Positions 1-3,871 of a stretch of DNA of 5,681 nt are shown here, in pieces. The notes beneath the pieces were generated by a model that saw nothing but the letters and a program-made list of their open reading frames with translations, was not told the origin of the DNA and did not search any database. The stretch's first letter is position 1. Each line of letters opens with the position of its first letter. This DNA comes from JALOAR01 sp041649615 (lineage in GTDB: Bacteria > Patescibacteriota > Minisyncoccia > UBA6257 > Colwellbacteraceae): contig JBAZMT010000054.1 of NCBI GenBank assembly GCA_041649615.1, positions 1-5,681 of the forward strand, given 5' to 3'. The position numbers were made by a program, and so were the translations under genes.

Positions 1-159
1 AACTTTTACGATATCTTTTCTCGCCCATCCGAATTTATCTATGGGAGCGGGCGTCGTACCGCACAGGTAAATTTCAGAAACTTGAAAAGCGTCCGCGGTG
101 CGGAAAATGGAACCGACATTGTGGGCGCTTCGGATATTATCTAGAACGGCGATAATCAT
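1..159 (-). CDS. SpoU/TrmH-family RNA 2'-O-methyltransferase, N-terminal part (runs off left edge)
   Basis: Fifty-three codons are visible, starting at an ATG at 159-157 and open to the window edge. The protein begins MIIAVLDNIRSAHNVGSIF and continues RTADAFQVSEIYLCGTTPAP. This matches motif 1 of the SPOUT (SpoU/TrmH) methyltransferases, where the Asn-Ile-Arg and Asn-Val-Gly-Ser-Ile-Phe-Arg residues help form the active site and bind RNA. Family members transfer a methyl group from S-adenosylmethionine to a ribose 2'-hydroxyl of tRNA or rRNA in the cytoplasm. The knotted SAM-binding C-terminus lies outside the window, so the exact target (tRNA G18, rRNA or other) cannot be assigned. The motif sits right at the N-terminus, so there is no extra N-terminal substrate-binding domain. 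No Shine-Dalgarno sequence precedes the ATG; the bases just upstream are A/T-rich. A strong hairpin at 170-205 lies between this start and the upstream redox genes, so the gene probably has its own promoter or depends on readthrough. Confidence 0.87.
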   Translation of the reverse strand, partial: MIIAVLDNIRSAHNVGSIFRTADAFQVSEIYLCGTTPAPIDKFGWARKDIVKV

Positions 160-169
160 TTTTATATTA

Positions 170-205
170 AAAAAGAAGGAAGTTCCTCACTCCTTCCTTC
201 TTTTT
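170..205 (-). terminator. Strong hairpin with T-tract, probable terminator of the trxB-like/grx cluster
   Basis: Positions 170-182 (AAAAAGAAGGAAG) are perfectly complementary to 193-205 (CTTCCTTCTTTTT), a 13-bp stem with a 10-base loop. On the minus strand the stem is followed by a T run and then TTAATAT, a typical intrinsic-terminator layout. On the plus strand it also ends in TTTTT, so it could act in both directions. It lies about 70 bases after the stop codon of the flavoprotein gene and only 10 bases before the start codon of the methyltransferase gene. It therefore could also act as an attenuator in the leader of that gene. The stem is A/T-rich at its base and has only moderate G/C content. 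Confidence 0.75.
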
Positions 206-246
206 ATGCTTTCGCTGATGCTAATTATAGCAATATCTTTAATCAA
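187..246 (-). CDS. Possible 19-residue small ORF or leader peptide (TTG start, perfect Shine-Dalgarno)
   Basis: On the minus strand a perfect AGGAGGTG (258-251) is followed at a 6-base spacing from AGGAGG by a TTG at 246-244. This opens MIKDIAIISISESIKRRKE and stops at TGA (189-187). The stop falls in the loop of the hairpin at 170-205, so a ribosome finishing the peptide would occupy one arm of the stem. This is the only textbook Shine-Dalgarno sequence seen just upstream of a plausible start in the window, and no annotated gene uses it. Against it: the ORF is very short, starts with TTG, and overlaps the TATAAT-like element at 224-229. It could be chance, and I cannot assign a function. Confidence 0.25.
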   Translation of the reverse strand: MIKDIAIISISESIKRRKE

Positions 247-250
247 GCAA
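224..250 (-). promoter_or_regulatory. Candidate extended -10 promoter reading toward the methyltransferase gene
   Basis: The minus strand carries TGCTATAAT, a perfect extended -10 (TATAAT at 229-224 with TG one base upstream). A weak -35 candidate TTGCTT lies at 250-245 with a 15-base spacer, shorter than the usual 17. Transcription would start near 217 and give the methyltransferase mRNA a leader of about 58 bases containing the hairpin at 170-205. The alternative is that the hexamer is a chance match inside the small ORF at 187-246. Confidence 0.4.
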
Positions 251-258
251 CACCTCCT
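251..258 (-). promoter_or_regulatory. Perfect Shine-Dalgarno sequence not serving any recognised gene
   Basis: AGGAGGTG on the minus strand is fully complementary to the conserved 3' tail of 16S rRNA. No ATG lies within 5-12 bases downstream, but a TTG does (246-244). It is notable because the assigned genes in this window show no comparable site. Confidence 0.5.
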
Positions 259-259
259 A

Positions 260-278
260 TGTGGATAACTCGAGTTAT
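260..278. promoter_or_regulatory. DnaA-box match overlapping a 14-bp perfect palindrome
   Basis: The minus strand reads TTATCCACA at 268-260, identical to the consensus DnaA box. It overlaps ATAACTCGAGTTAT (265-278), a perfect 14-bp palindrome that includes the TAA stop of the flavoprotein gene. No cluster of further boxes or AT-rich unwinding element is seen, so an origin is not supported. It may be a single regulatory DnaA site, an operator for a dimeric regulator, or chance. Confidence 0.3.
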
Positions 279-1192
279 TTCCCTTCTCTTAAATGCGAAT
301 AAATATCTAACACTGCGCGGGCGGCGTCACCTGCCGCGATGGTATTTTGCTTGTAGTGGCTGTCGGTTATGTCTCCCGCGGCCCAAATTCCAGGAAAGGA
401 AGTCTTTCCGGTAGAATAATCAACTATTATTTCTCTGCGCTCATTTAGATTAACCAGATCCCTAACTATTTCTGAATTAGGAGTCATGCCGATCTCAACG
501 AACACACCTGATACAGCCAATTCTTTTTCTTCACCTGATTTTTTATCTTCGTATTTCAATCCCGTAACGAAATTATCTCCCAAAATTTCTTTTATTTTAG
601 CGTTAAAAATTACTTCCGTTTTGCTGTTCTTTAATACCTCATCGTAAGTCGCGGGGTCGCCTTTTACTTCGTTATCGCACTCAAGAAGATAAATTTTTGA
701 GGCGTAGGCGCTTAAATCTATAACGGCTTCAAGTCCGGCGTTTCCGGAGCCTATGACTGCTACATCTTTTCCTTTAAATAGAGGTGCATCACAGGTAGCG
801 CAAAAAGCTACTCCCTTGCCGATGAATTTATCTTCTCCAGGAACGTTTAGATGCCTGTGTTTGCCGCCGGCGCAAACCAAAATAGTTTTGGCTGTAATCT
901 CCTTACCGGAAATCGTTTTTAACAAAAATTCTCCGTTTTTTTTTGAAATTTCCGAAACTTTGTCTTCCAAAATTTCTATTCCTTCTTGCGAACGCAGATG
1001 TTCCTCCAAATTTTTGGCGAGTTCCCATCCGGGAATTACTTTCGTACCGATCCAGTTATGGATATTCCCTGAAACAGTTGATTGTCCACCGAAAGAATCG
1101 GCAACTAAAATAACTTTTATTTTTTTTCGCGCGGCATAAATTCCGGCGGAAACACCTGCCGGTCCGCCGCCAATGATTACGAGTTCGTACAT
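275..1192 (-). CDS. Thioredoxin-reductase / AhpF-type FAD-dependent disulfide oxidoreductase
   Basis: The 305-residue length is typical of low-molecular-weight thioredoxin reductases. The FAD-binding glycine motif GGGPAG is at residues 8-13, the redox-active CATC at 131-134, the NAD(P)-binding GSGNAG at 148-153, and the C-terminal FAD motif GIWAAGD at 268-274. The enzyme takes electrons from a pyridine nucleotide through FAD to the CxxC pair and on to a small dithiol partner in the cytoplasm. The stretch CDAPLFKGKDVAVIGSGNAG resembles the C-terminal part of AhpF. The arginine-rich HRR-type motif that usually binds the NADPH 2'-phosphate is missing: after the second glycine motif the sequence is LLECDNEVKGD. 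NADH preference is therefore inferred. The gene starts 8 bases after a glutaredoxin-like gene, its likely partner, with no Shine-Dalgarno, which suggests translational coupling. Calling it trxB is reasonable, but AhpF-like use is equally possible. Confidence 0.95.
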   Translation of the reverse strand: MYELVIIGGGPAGVSAGIYAARKKIKVILVADSFGGQSTVSGNIHNWIGTKVIPGWELAKNLEEHLRSQEGIEILEDKVSEISKKNGEFLLKTISGKEITAKTILVCAGGKHRHLNVPGEDKFIGKGVAFCATCDAPLFKGKDVAVIGSGNAGLEAVIDLSAYASKIYLLECDNEVKGDPATYDEVLKNSKTEVIFNAKIKEILGDNFVTGLKYEDKKSGEEKELAVSGVFVEIGMTPNSEIVRDLVNLNERREIIVDYSTGKTSFPGIWAAGDITDSHYKQNTIAAGDAARAVLDIYSHLREGK

Positions 1193-1200
1193 GAAAATGC

Positions 1201-1455
1201 TTAGGCTTTTGATTTGCTTCCCGCTTTGGCGAGAAGTTCTTCTATTTCTGATCTGTTAAATCCGACGATCACTTCATCCCCTATCTCAATCACCGGAACG
1301 CCCATCTGATTCGTGCGAGCGATCATACTCTTCGCCGCTTCTTCATCCACGGAGACGTCAACTTCTTCGTATTGAAATCCGTTTTGGTCAAAGAAATCCT
1401 TGGCCATTTTGCAGTATCCGCAAAAAGGAGTGGAATATATTTTTATCTTTACCAT
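1201..1455 (-). CDS. Glutaredoxin/NrdH-like small dithiol protein
   Basis: The 84-residue protein has a thioredoxin-like fold signature. KIKIYSTPFCGYC places the active-site pair at Cys12 and Cys15. NQMGVPVIEIGDEVIVGF carries the conserved cis-proline (Pro54) and the Gly-Phe that follows in glutaredoxin-like proteins. Such proteins reduce disulfides in peroxiredoxins, ribonucleotide reductase or other targets. The CGYC centre differs from the classical CPYC of glutaredoxin. Like NrdH and the clostridial Cp9-type proteins, it is more plausibly reduced by a flavoprotein than by glutathione, and the reductase-like gene lies 8 bases downstream. The upstream membrane-protein gene ends 9 bases before its start, so it sits mid-operon. 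No Shine-Dalgarno is visible before the ATG. The final residues (KAGSKSKA) look like a disordered basic tail. Confidence 0.93.
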   Translation of the reverse strand: MVKIKIYSTPFCGYCKMAKDFFDQNGFQYEEVDVSVDEEAAKSMIARTNQMGVPVIEIGDEVIVGFNRSEIEELLAKAGSKSKA

Positions 1456-1464
1456 TGGCTTTTT

Positions 1465-1650
1465 TTATAATTTAACGCTCTTTCCGCCCATTATATGCTT
1501 TACGGCGAAAGCTACCAAGAGGGCGCCAACTAGAACGTTACTGTAAAAAAGAATCGTCCCGACGGAGCCGAGAATAATAGGCGACAAAATCACCCAAACG
1601 CCAAAGCTCAATATTAGCCAGTTAAAAATAACCTGTTTCTTTTGGTCCAT
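1465..1650 (-). CDS. Small two-helix membrane protein with an SPW-type motif
   Basis: This 61-residue protein has two hydrophobic segments, about residues 8-29 and 31-51, and a basic C-terminal end. The first contains WLILSFGVWVILSPIILG, which fits the SPW repeat family (Trp, Leu/Ile-rich helix, then Ser-Pro followed by a hydrophobic residue), with Ile in place of the final Trp. The second, SNVLVGALLVAFAV, matches the second half of that motif. Members are inner-membrane proteins of unknown function, often with one or two such units; here there is one. The gene starts 29 bases after the flippase stop and ends 9 bases before the glutaredoxin-like gene, so it shares the redox transcript. That suggests, but does not show, a link to membrane redox or stress. 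A promoter-like element lies directly upstream (1661-1669). Confidence 0.72.
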   Translation of the reverse strand: MDQKKQVIFNWLILSFGVWVILSPIILGSVGTILFYSNVLVGALLVAFAVKHIMGGKSVKL

Positions 1651-1660
1651 TATGCTTTTA

Positions 1661-1669
1661 AGTATAGCA
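1661..1669 (-). promoter_or_regulatory. Extended -10 promoter for the SPW/grx/reductase genes
   Basis: The minus strand reads TGCTATACT with TATACT at 1666-1661, one mismatch from TATAAT and with the extended TG. A start site 6-7 bases downstream would fall near 1654, only about 4 bases before the ATG at 1650. The mRNA would be nearly leaderless. No convincing -35 is present, which is tolerated for extended -10 promoters. The element lies in the short gap after the flippase gene and could give the redox genes expression independent of it. Confidence 0.5.
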
Positions 1670-1679
1670 GAAGTCGCTT

Positions 1680-3119
1680 TTACACCTCCACGCTTGAGGT
1701 AATGCCCGGTTTTTTGCGAAGGGCGTCCACCACTTCTTTGAGCGTCGGCTCGCGAAGAGCCATAAGCATCAAGAAATAAACGGCAAATCCGGAGACAACG
1801 ATAATCGCCGAATGGGCGTTTAAGAGCAAAAGTCCCACAACCGCGGCAGCCATAACGAGCGCCGAAATAACGATACGCTTGATATCAGGGAATACGCGGA
1901 AGGAAAGCGATTTTTTAAGCCGAATAACTCCGTATATGAAAAGCGCGATTTGGACAACAAGAGTCGCGAGAGCGCAGCCGGCGATGCCTAAAACGGGAAT
2001 CAGGGCCAAATCCAGAATAACGTTTGCGACAACGCCGATAGCCAAGTAGCCGTAAAAAGATTTTTGACTGCCGCGGGCGAATAAGGCATTCGTAAAGAAA
2101 ATGGAGGGAAAAACGAAAAAAAACGTGGCGGATAAAAGAGCAAAGCTAGCCCAGGACGATTGAAATTCGGGACCGTATAACAAATGAACGACGGATTTTG
2201 AAGCGAGGATGCCGCCTAAGGCTAAAGGTATCGCGAACAAGTAGACGGCTTTTAATCCTTTCTCTAATGTTTCGCGAAATTCGCTTGTTTCGGACGCTTC
2301 GCGAGAAAGAGTGGGCAAAAAAGCGGCCACAAGAAGGCTCGGAATCAGATATAACAACTGTACGGGTTTTTGGGCGGCGGCGAACAAACCGACGTCCGAA
2401 GCGGAACCGACCGAACCTAAAACGATCGTATCGGTGTTAATCGTAATCACGCCCATAAGACTCACGAGGCCGAATGGCCAGGCGGAGACAAGAATTTCCC
2501 GAATAAGTTTTCGGCTAAATTCTTTAACGAGTCCTTTAAAGTAATGCCGCAGAGGAATAAATACCGCAATGAGGCCGATAAGCGTTCCCAAAACGTATCC
2601 AAAGGCGAGATAGTCGGCCGTGGGATTGATAAACAAAAACAAAAGACCAAAAACGACAATGCCGATATTCGTGATGATTTGTCCTTCGGCTTCAATGTCC
2701 ATCCGTTCAAAAGAACGCGCGAGGGCGGAAACGTAATCACGAAGCGAATCAAAAACGAAAATGATGATAATTAAGTGAATCAGGCTTTCGGCTTCGGGAA
2801 TTCGGATAATGACGCCTTTCAGAAACACGGCCGCGAGAGAAAGAACGGTAAGAAGAATAAGTTTTATCGCGAGTCCGGTTGAAAGGTATTTTCTCGTGAG
2901 ACCGGAATCTTTACTGCCTTCGCGGACTAAAAGCGCGTTAATGCCCACGTCCGAAAAGACGGTAAAGGCGGCGGCGAGCGAGATAGCATAAGAAAAGACT
3001 CCCCAATCGGAGGTTCCCATCAACCTGGCGGCAACAACGATCAAGATCGCCCGAAGGGCGCGGCCGACAACTTGGCCGGAAAACAACCAAACGGCGTTTT
3101 TGATAATTTTTGAGTTCAC
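1680..3119 (-). CDS. Polysaccharide/lipid-linked oligosaccharide flippase (Wzx/MurJ-like, MOP superfamily)
   Basis: This 479-residue protein is almost entirely membrane-embedded. I count about 14 hydrophobic segments, the number usual for Wzx-type flippases, roughly at residues 8-32, 40-65, 82-105, 112-132, 150-165, 168-192, 208-236, 240-270, 290-315, 322-349, 355-378, 379-401, 413-433 and 436-455. The N-terminus (WLFSGQVVGRALRAILIVV, then the LMGTSDWGVFSYAISLA region) is typical of the polysaccharide biosynthesis protein family. Members move undecaprenyl-linked sugars from the inner to the outer leaflet for cell-surface polymers. The start is GTG at 3119-3117, chosen because it opens just before the conserved first helix and TATAAT lies 6 bases upstream. 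No glycosyltransferase is in the window, so the substrate is unknown and lipid II cannot be excluded. The SPW gene follows after 29 bases with no terminator visible between. Confidence 0.92.
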   Translation of the reverse strand: MNSKIIKNAVWLFSGQVVGRALRAILIVVAARLMGTSDWGVFSYAISLAAAFTVFSDVGINALLVREGSKDSGLTRKYLSTGLAIKLILLTVLSLAAVFLKGVIIRIPEAESLIHLIIIIFVFDSLRDYVSALARSFERMDIEAEGQIITNIGIVVFGLLFLFINPTADYLAFGYVLGTLIGLIAVFIPLRHYFKGLVKEFSRKLIREILVSAWPFGLVSLMGVITINTDTIVLGSVGSASDVGLFAAAQKPVQLLYLIPSLLVAAFLPTLSREASETSEFRETLEKGLKAVYLFAIPLALGGILASKSVVHLLYGPEFQSSWASFALLSATFFFVFPSIFFTNALFARGSQKSFYGYLAIGVVANVILDLALIPVLGIAGCALATLVVQIALFIYGVIRLKKSLSFRVFPDIKRIVISALVMAAAVVGLLLLNAHSAIIVVSGFAVYFLMLMALREPTLKEVVDALRKKPGITSSVEV

Positions 3120-3125
3120 CGATTA

Positions 3126-3131
3126 ATTATA
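3126..3131 (-). promoter_or_regulatory. -10 element giving a leaderless flippase mRNA
   Basis: The minus strand reads TATAAT, then TAATCG, then the GTG start codon. Six bases between the hexamer and the start place the expected transcription start at the first base of the codon. No clear -35 and no Shine-Dalgarno sequence are seen. The element lies in the 61-base gap between the hicA stop and the flippase start. Confidence 0.5.
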
Positions 3132-3164
3132 AAGGAAGAACAAACCGGCGGGAAAAGTTTAGTG

Positions 3165-3191
3165 TTGACAATCAAAGAAATTATTTAAAAT
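3165..3191 (+). promoter_or_regulatory. Plus-strand promoter-like element pointing antisense into hicA
   Basis: A perfect -35 TTGACA at 3165-3170 is followed, after a 15-base spacer, by TAAAAT at 3186-3191, one mismatch from the -10 consensus. It would start transcription inside the 3' end of hicA, in the antisense direction. The short spacer and AT-rich context weaken the case, and no plus-strand gene is recognised downstream. Confidence 0.25.
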
Positions 3192-3393
3192 CATCTTTTT
3201 CCAGATTTGCCTGTTTTAATATGGAATGAAACGTTCCTTCAGGAATCTCTTTTCTATCCATGGGGACGATAACAATGAGGGATTTGCCGTTTTTCTTTTT
3301 AAATTTGGCGTGACTTCCTCTTTGGGAAACAAAATAGAACCCTTTCTTTTTGAGGGTTCTAATTATTTCTTGAGAAGAAAAAAGTTTAGACAT
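3181..3393 (-). CDS. hicA: HicA-family toxin (YcfA-like mRNA interferase)
   Basis: The 70-residue protein has the HicA double-stranded-RNA-binding-like fold. An N-terminal helix (SSQEIIRTLKKKGF) precedes FVSQRGSHAKFKK, which contains the catalytic-type Gly-Ser-His with His28. VIVPMDRKEIPEGTFHSIL then QANLEKDDF is the usual C-terminal half; many relatives have His where this one has Asp46 (VPMD rather than VPxH). HicA toxins cleave mRNA and tmRNA and slow growth; HicB binds and blocks them. The start overlaps the end of the upstream antitoxin gene by 8 bases, which suggests translational coupling and antitoxin-first synthesis. The family also includes many uncharacterised stand-alone proteins, but here the partner is present and all expected elements are intact, so an active toxin is likely. 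Confidence 0.92.
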   Translation of the reverse strand: MSKLFSSQEIIRTLKKKGFYFVSQRGSHAKFKKKNGKSLIVIVPMDRKEIPEGTFHSILKQANLEKDDFK

Positions 3394-3619
3394 ATTGGAA
3401 CGTCCCGGTGATTAAAATCGGGCGTTCAACTTTAGTTATTCTCTTAGAATCAGTTCCGTCAAAGTAGAGAGCGATAGCTTCTTTTAAATTCTTAATAGCT
3501 TCTTCTTTAGTTTTACCAAAGCTGGATACTTCAACATTAAGGCAGCGGGAGACAAAATATTTCCCTTCTTTCCAGACGACATATTGCAACTTGACTGTCT
3601 TGGCTTTCATTAACGGCAT
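3386..3619 (-). CDS. hicB: HicB-family antitoxin, short form without DNA-binding domain
   Basis: The partial RNase-H-like HicB core is recognisable: LQYVVWKEGKYFVSRCLNVE, then VSSFGKTKEEAIKNLKEAIA and a short C-terminal strand region ending ILITGTFQYV. The longest reading gives 77 residues. A second in-frame ATG at 3610-3608 (residue 4) would give 74 and is the more likely start, because the promoter's TATAAT (3623-3618) overlaps the first ATG. HicB neutralises HicA by direct binding. Larger HicB proteins also carry a ribbon-helix-helix or helix-turn-helix domain that represses their own promoter; that part is absent. Autoregulation, if any, must use another protein or the RNA. The antitoxin-first order is the less common of the two arrangements but is well known. 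Confidence 0.9.
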   Translation of the reverse strand: MPLMKAKTVKLQYVVWKEGKYFVSRCLNVEVSSFGKTKEEAIKNLKEAIALYFDGTDSKRITKVERPILITGTFQYV

Positions 3620-3645
3620 TATATATTAATCGATTGAATAATCAA
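3618..3645 (-). promoter_or_regulatory. hicBA promoter
   Basis: The minus strand has TTGATT (3645-3640), a 16-base spacer and a perfect TATAAT (3623-3618). The -10 overlaps the first ATG of hicB, and the predicted start site falls at or next to the second in-frame ATG (3610). The mRNA would therefore be leaderless and begin translation at residue 4 of the longest ORF. An inverted repeat sits 7 bases upstream of the -35. Confidence 0.6.
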
Positions 3646-3652
3646 TAACTAA

Positions 3653-3680
3653 ATATTTCTGCCTGTATAGGCAGAAATAT
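3653..3680. repeat. 11-bp inverted repeat upstream of the hicBA promoter
   Basis: ATATTTCTGCC (3653-3663) and GGCAGAAATAT (3670-3680) are perfect complements around a 6-base loop TGTATA. The centre CTGCCTGTATAGGCAG is dyad-like. It may be an operator for hicBA, or a second hairpin behind the terminator of the secreted-protein gene. It lacks a good T-tract on the minus strand, which argues against a main terminator role. Confidence 0.5.
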
Positions 3681-3693
3681 AAAATCCTTGTGC

Positions 3694-3726
3694 AATCAAA
3701 AACCCCGCTTAGAGGGGTTTTTGATT
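3694..3726 (-). terminator. Intrinsic terminator of the secreted repeat-protein gene
   Basis: AATCAAAAACCCC (3694-3706) pairs perfectly with GGGGTTTTTGATT (3714-3726), a 13-bp stem with loop GCTTAGA. On the minus strand the four G/C pairs are followed by TTTTTG, the classical intrinsic-terminator form. It lies 17 bases after the stop codon at 3743. It is close to symmetric and could also stop plus-strand transcription. Confidence 0.88.
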
Positions 3727-3742
3727 CAACGTTTTAACGTCT

Positions 3743-3871
3743 TTACTGCATTGCAGACAACTGTGCTTGAAGCTGTGCTACCAATTGAGTAAGTAAGCTC
3801 AAGAGTTGAGTTCTCAAGTTTGTCAGTTGGGTTTGCAACTGGGTTTGCGTTTCGGTAGAACTCATCGTTTG
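3743..3871 (-). other. C-terminal Gln/Leu-rich helical tail of the secreted protein
   Basis: Residues 500-541 have Leu and Gln at near-regular spacing (for example TQLTNLRTQLLSLLTQLVAQ). The tail is free of Pro and Gly, so an amphipathic or coiled-coil helix is expected. It follows the poly-Gly/Ser linker, so it is a separately folding tail that may oligomerise or attach the protein to the cell. Confidence 0.6.

Noticed and set aside
753..1139. 128-codon plus-strand open frame
   Set aside because: It is fully antisense to the flavoprotein gene, whose motifs are unmistakable. The antisense product has no recognisable domain.
1684..1689. GGAGGT on the minus strand considered as a ribosome binding site for the SPW gene
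   Set aside because: It lies inside the last codons of the flippase gene and 34 or more bases from the SPW start codon, too far to act.
2198..2774. Several plus-strand open frames of 76-80 codons and a minus-strand frame of 96 codons
   Set aside because: All lie inside the flippase gene in other frames. Their products are rich in Arg and Ser with no motif, and the flippase frame has 14 coherent membrane segments.
2809..2991. 60-codon plus-strand open frame
   Set aside because: It lies opposite the N-terminal part of the flippase and shows no coding signature of its own.
3226..3411. 61-codon plus-strand open frame opposite hicA
   Set aside because: It is antisense to a well-conserved HicA. 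The antisense promoter-like element is noted, but the peptide has no recognisable features.
3653..3726. Two neighbouring inverted repeats considered as a CRISPR or attachment-site structure
   Set aside because: The two repeats differ in sequence, there is no repeat-spacer periodicity, and no integrase or cas gene is present. A terminator plus a separate dyad explains them better.
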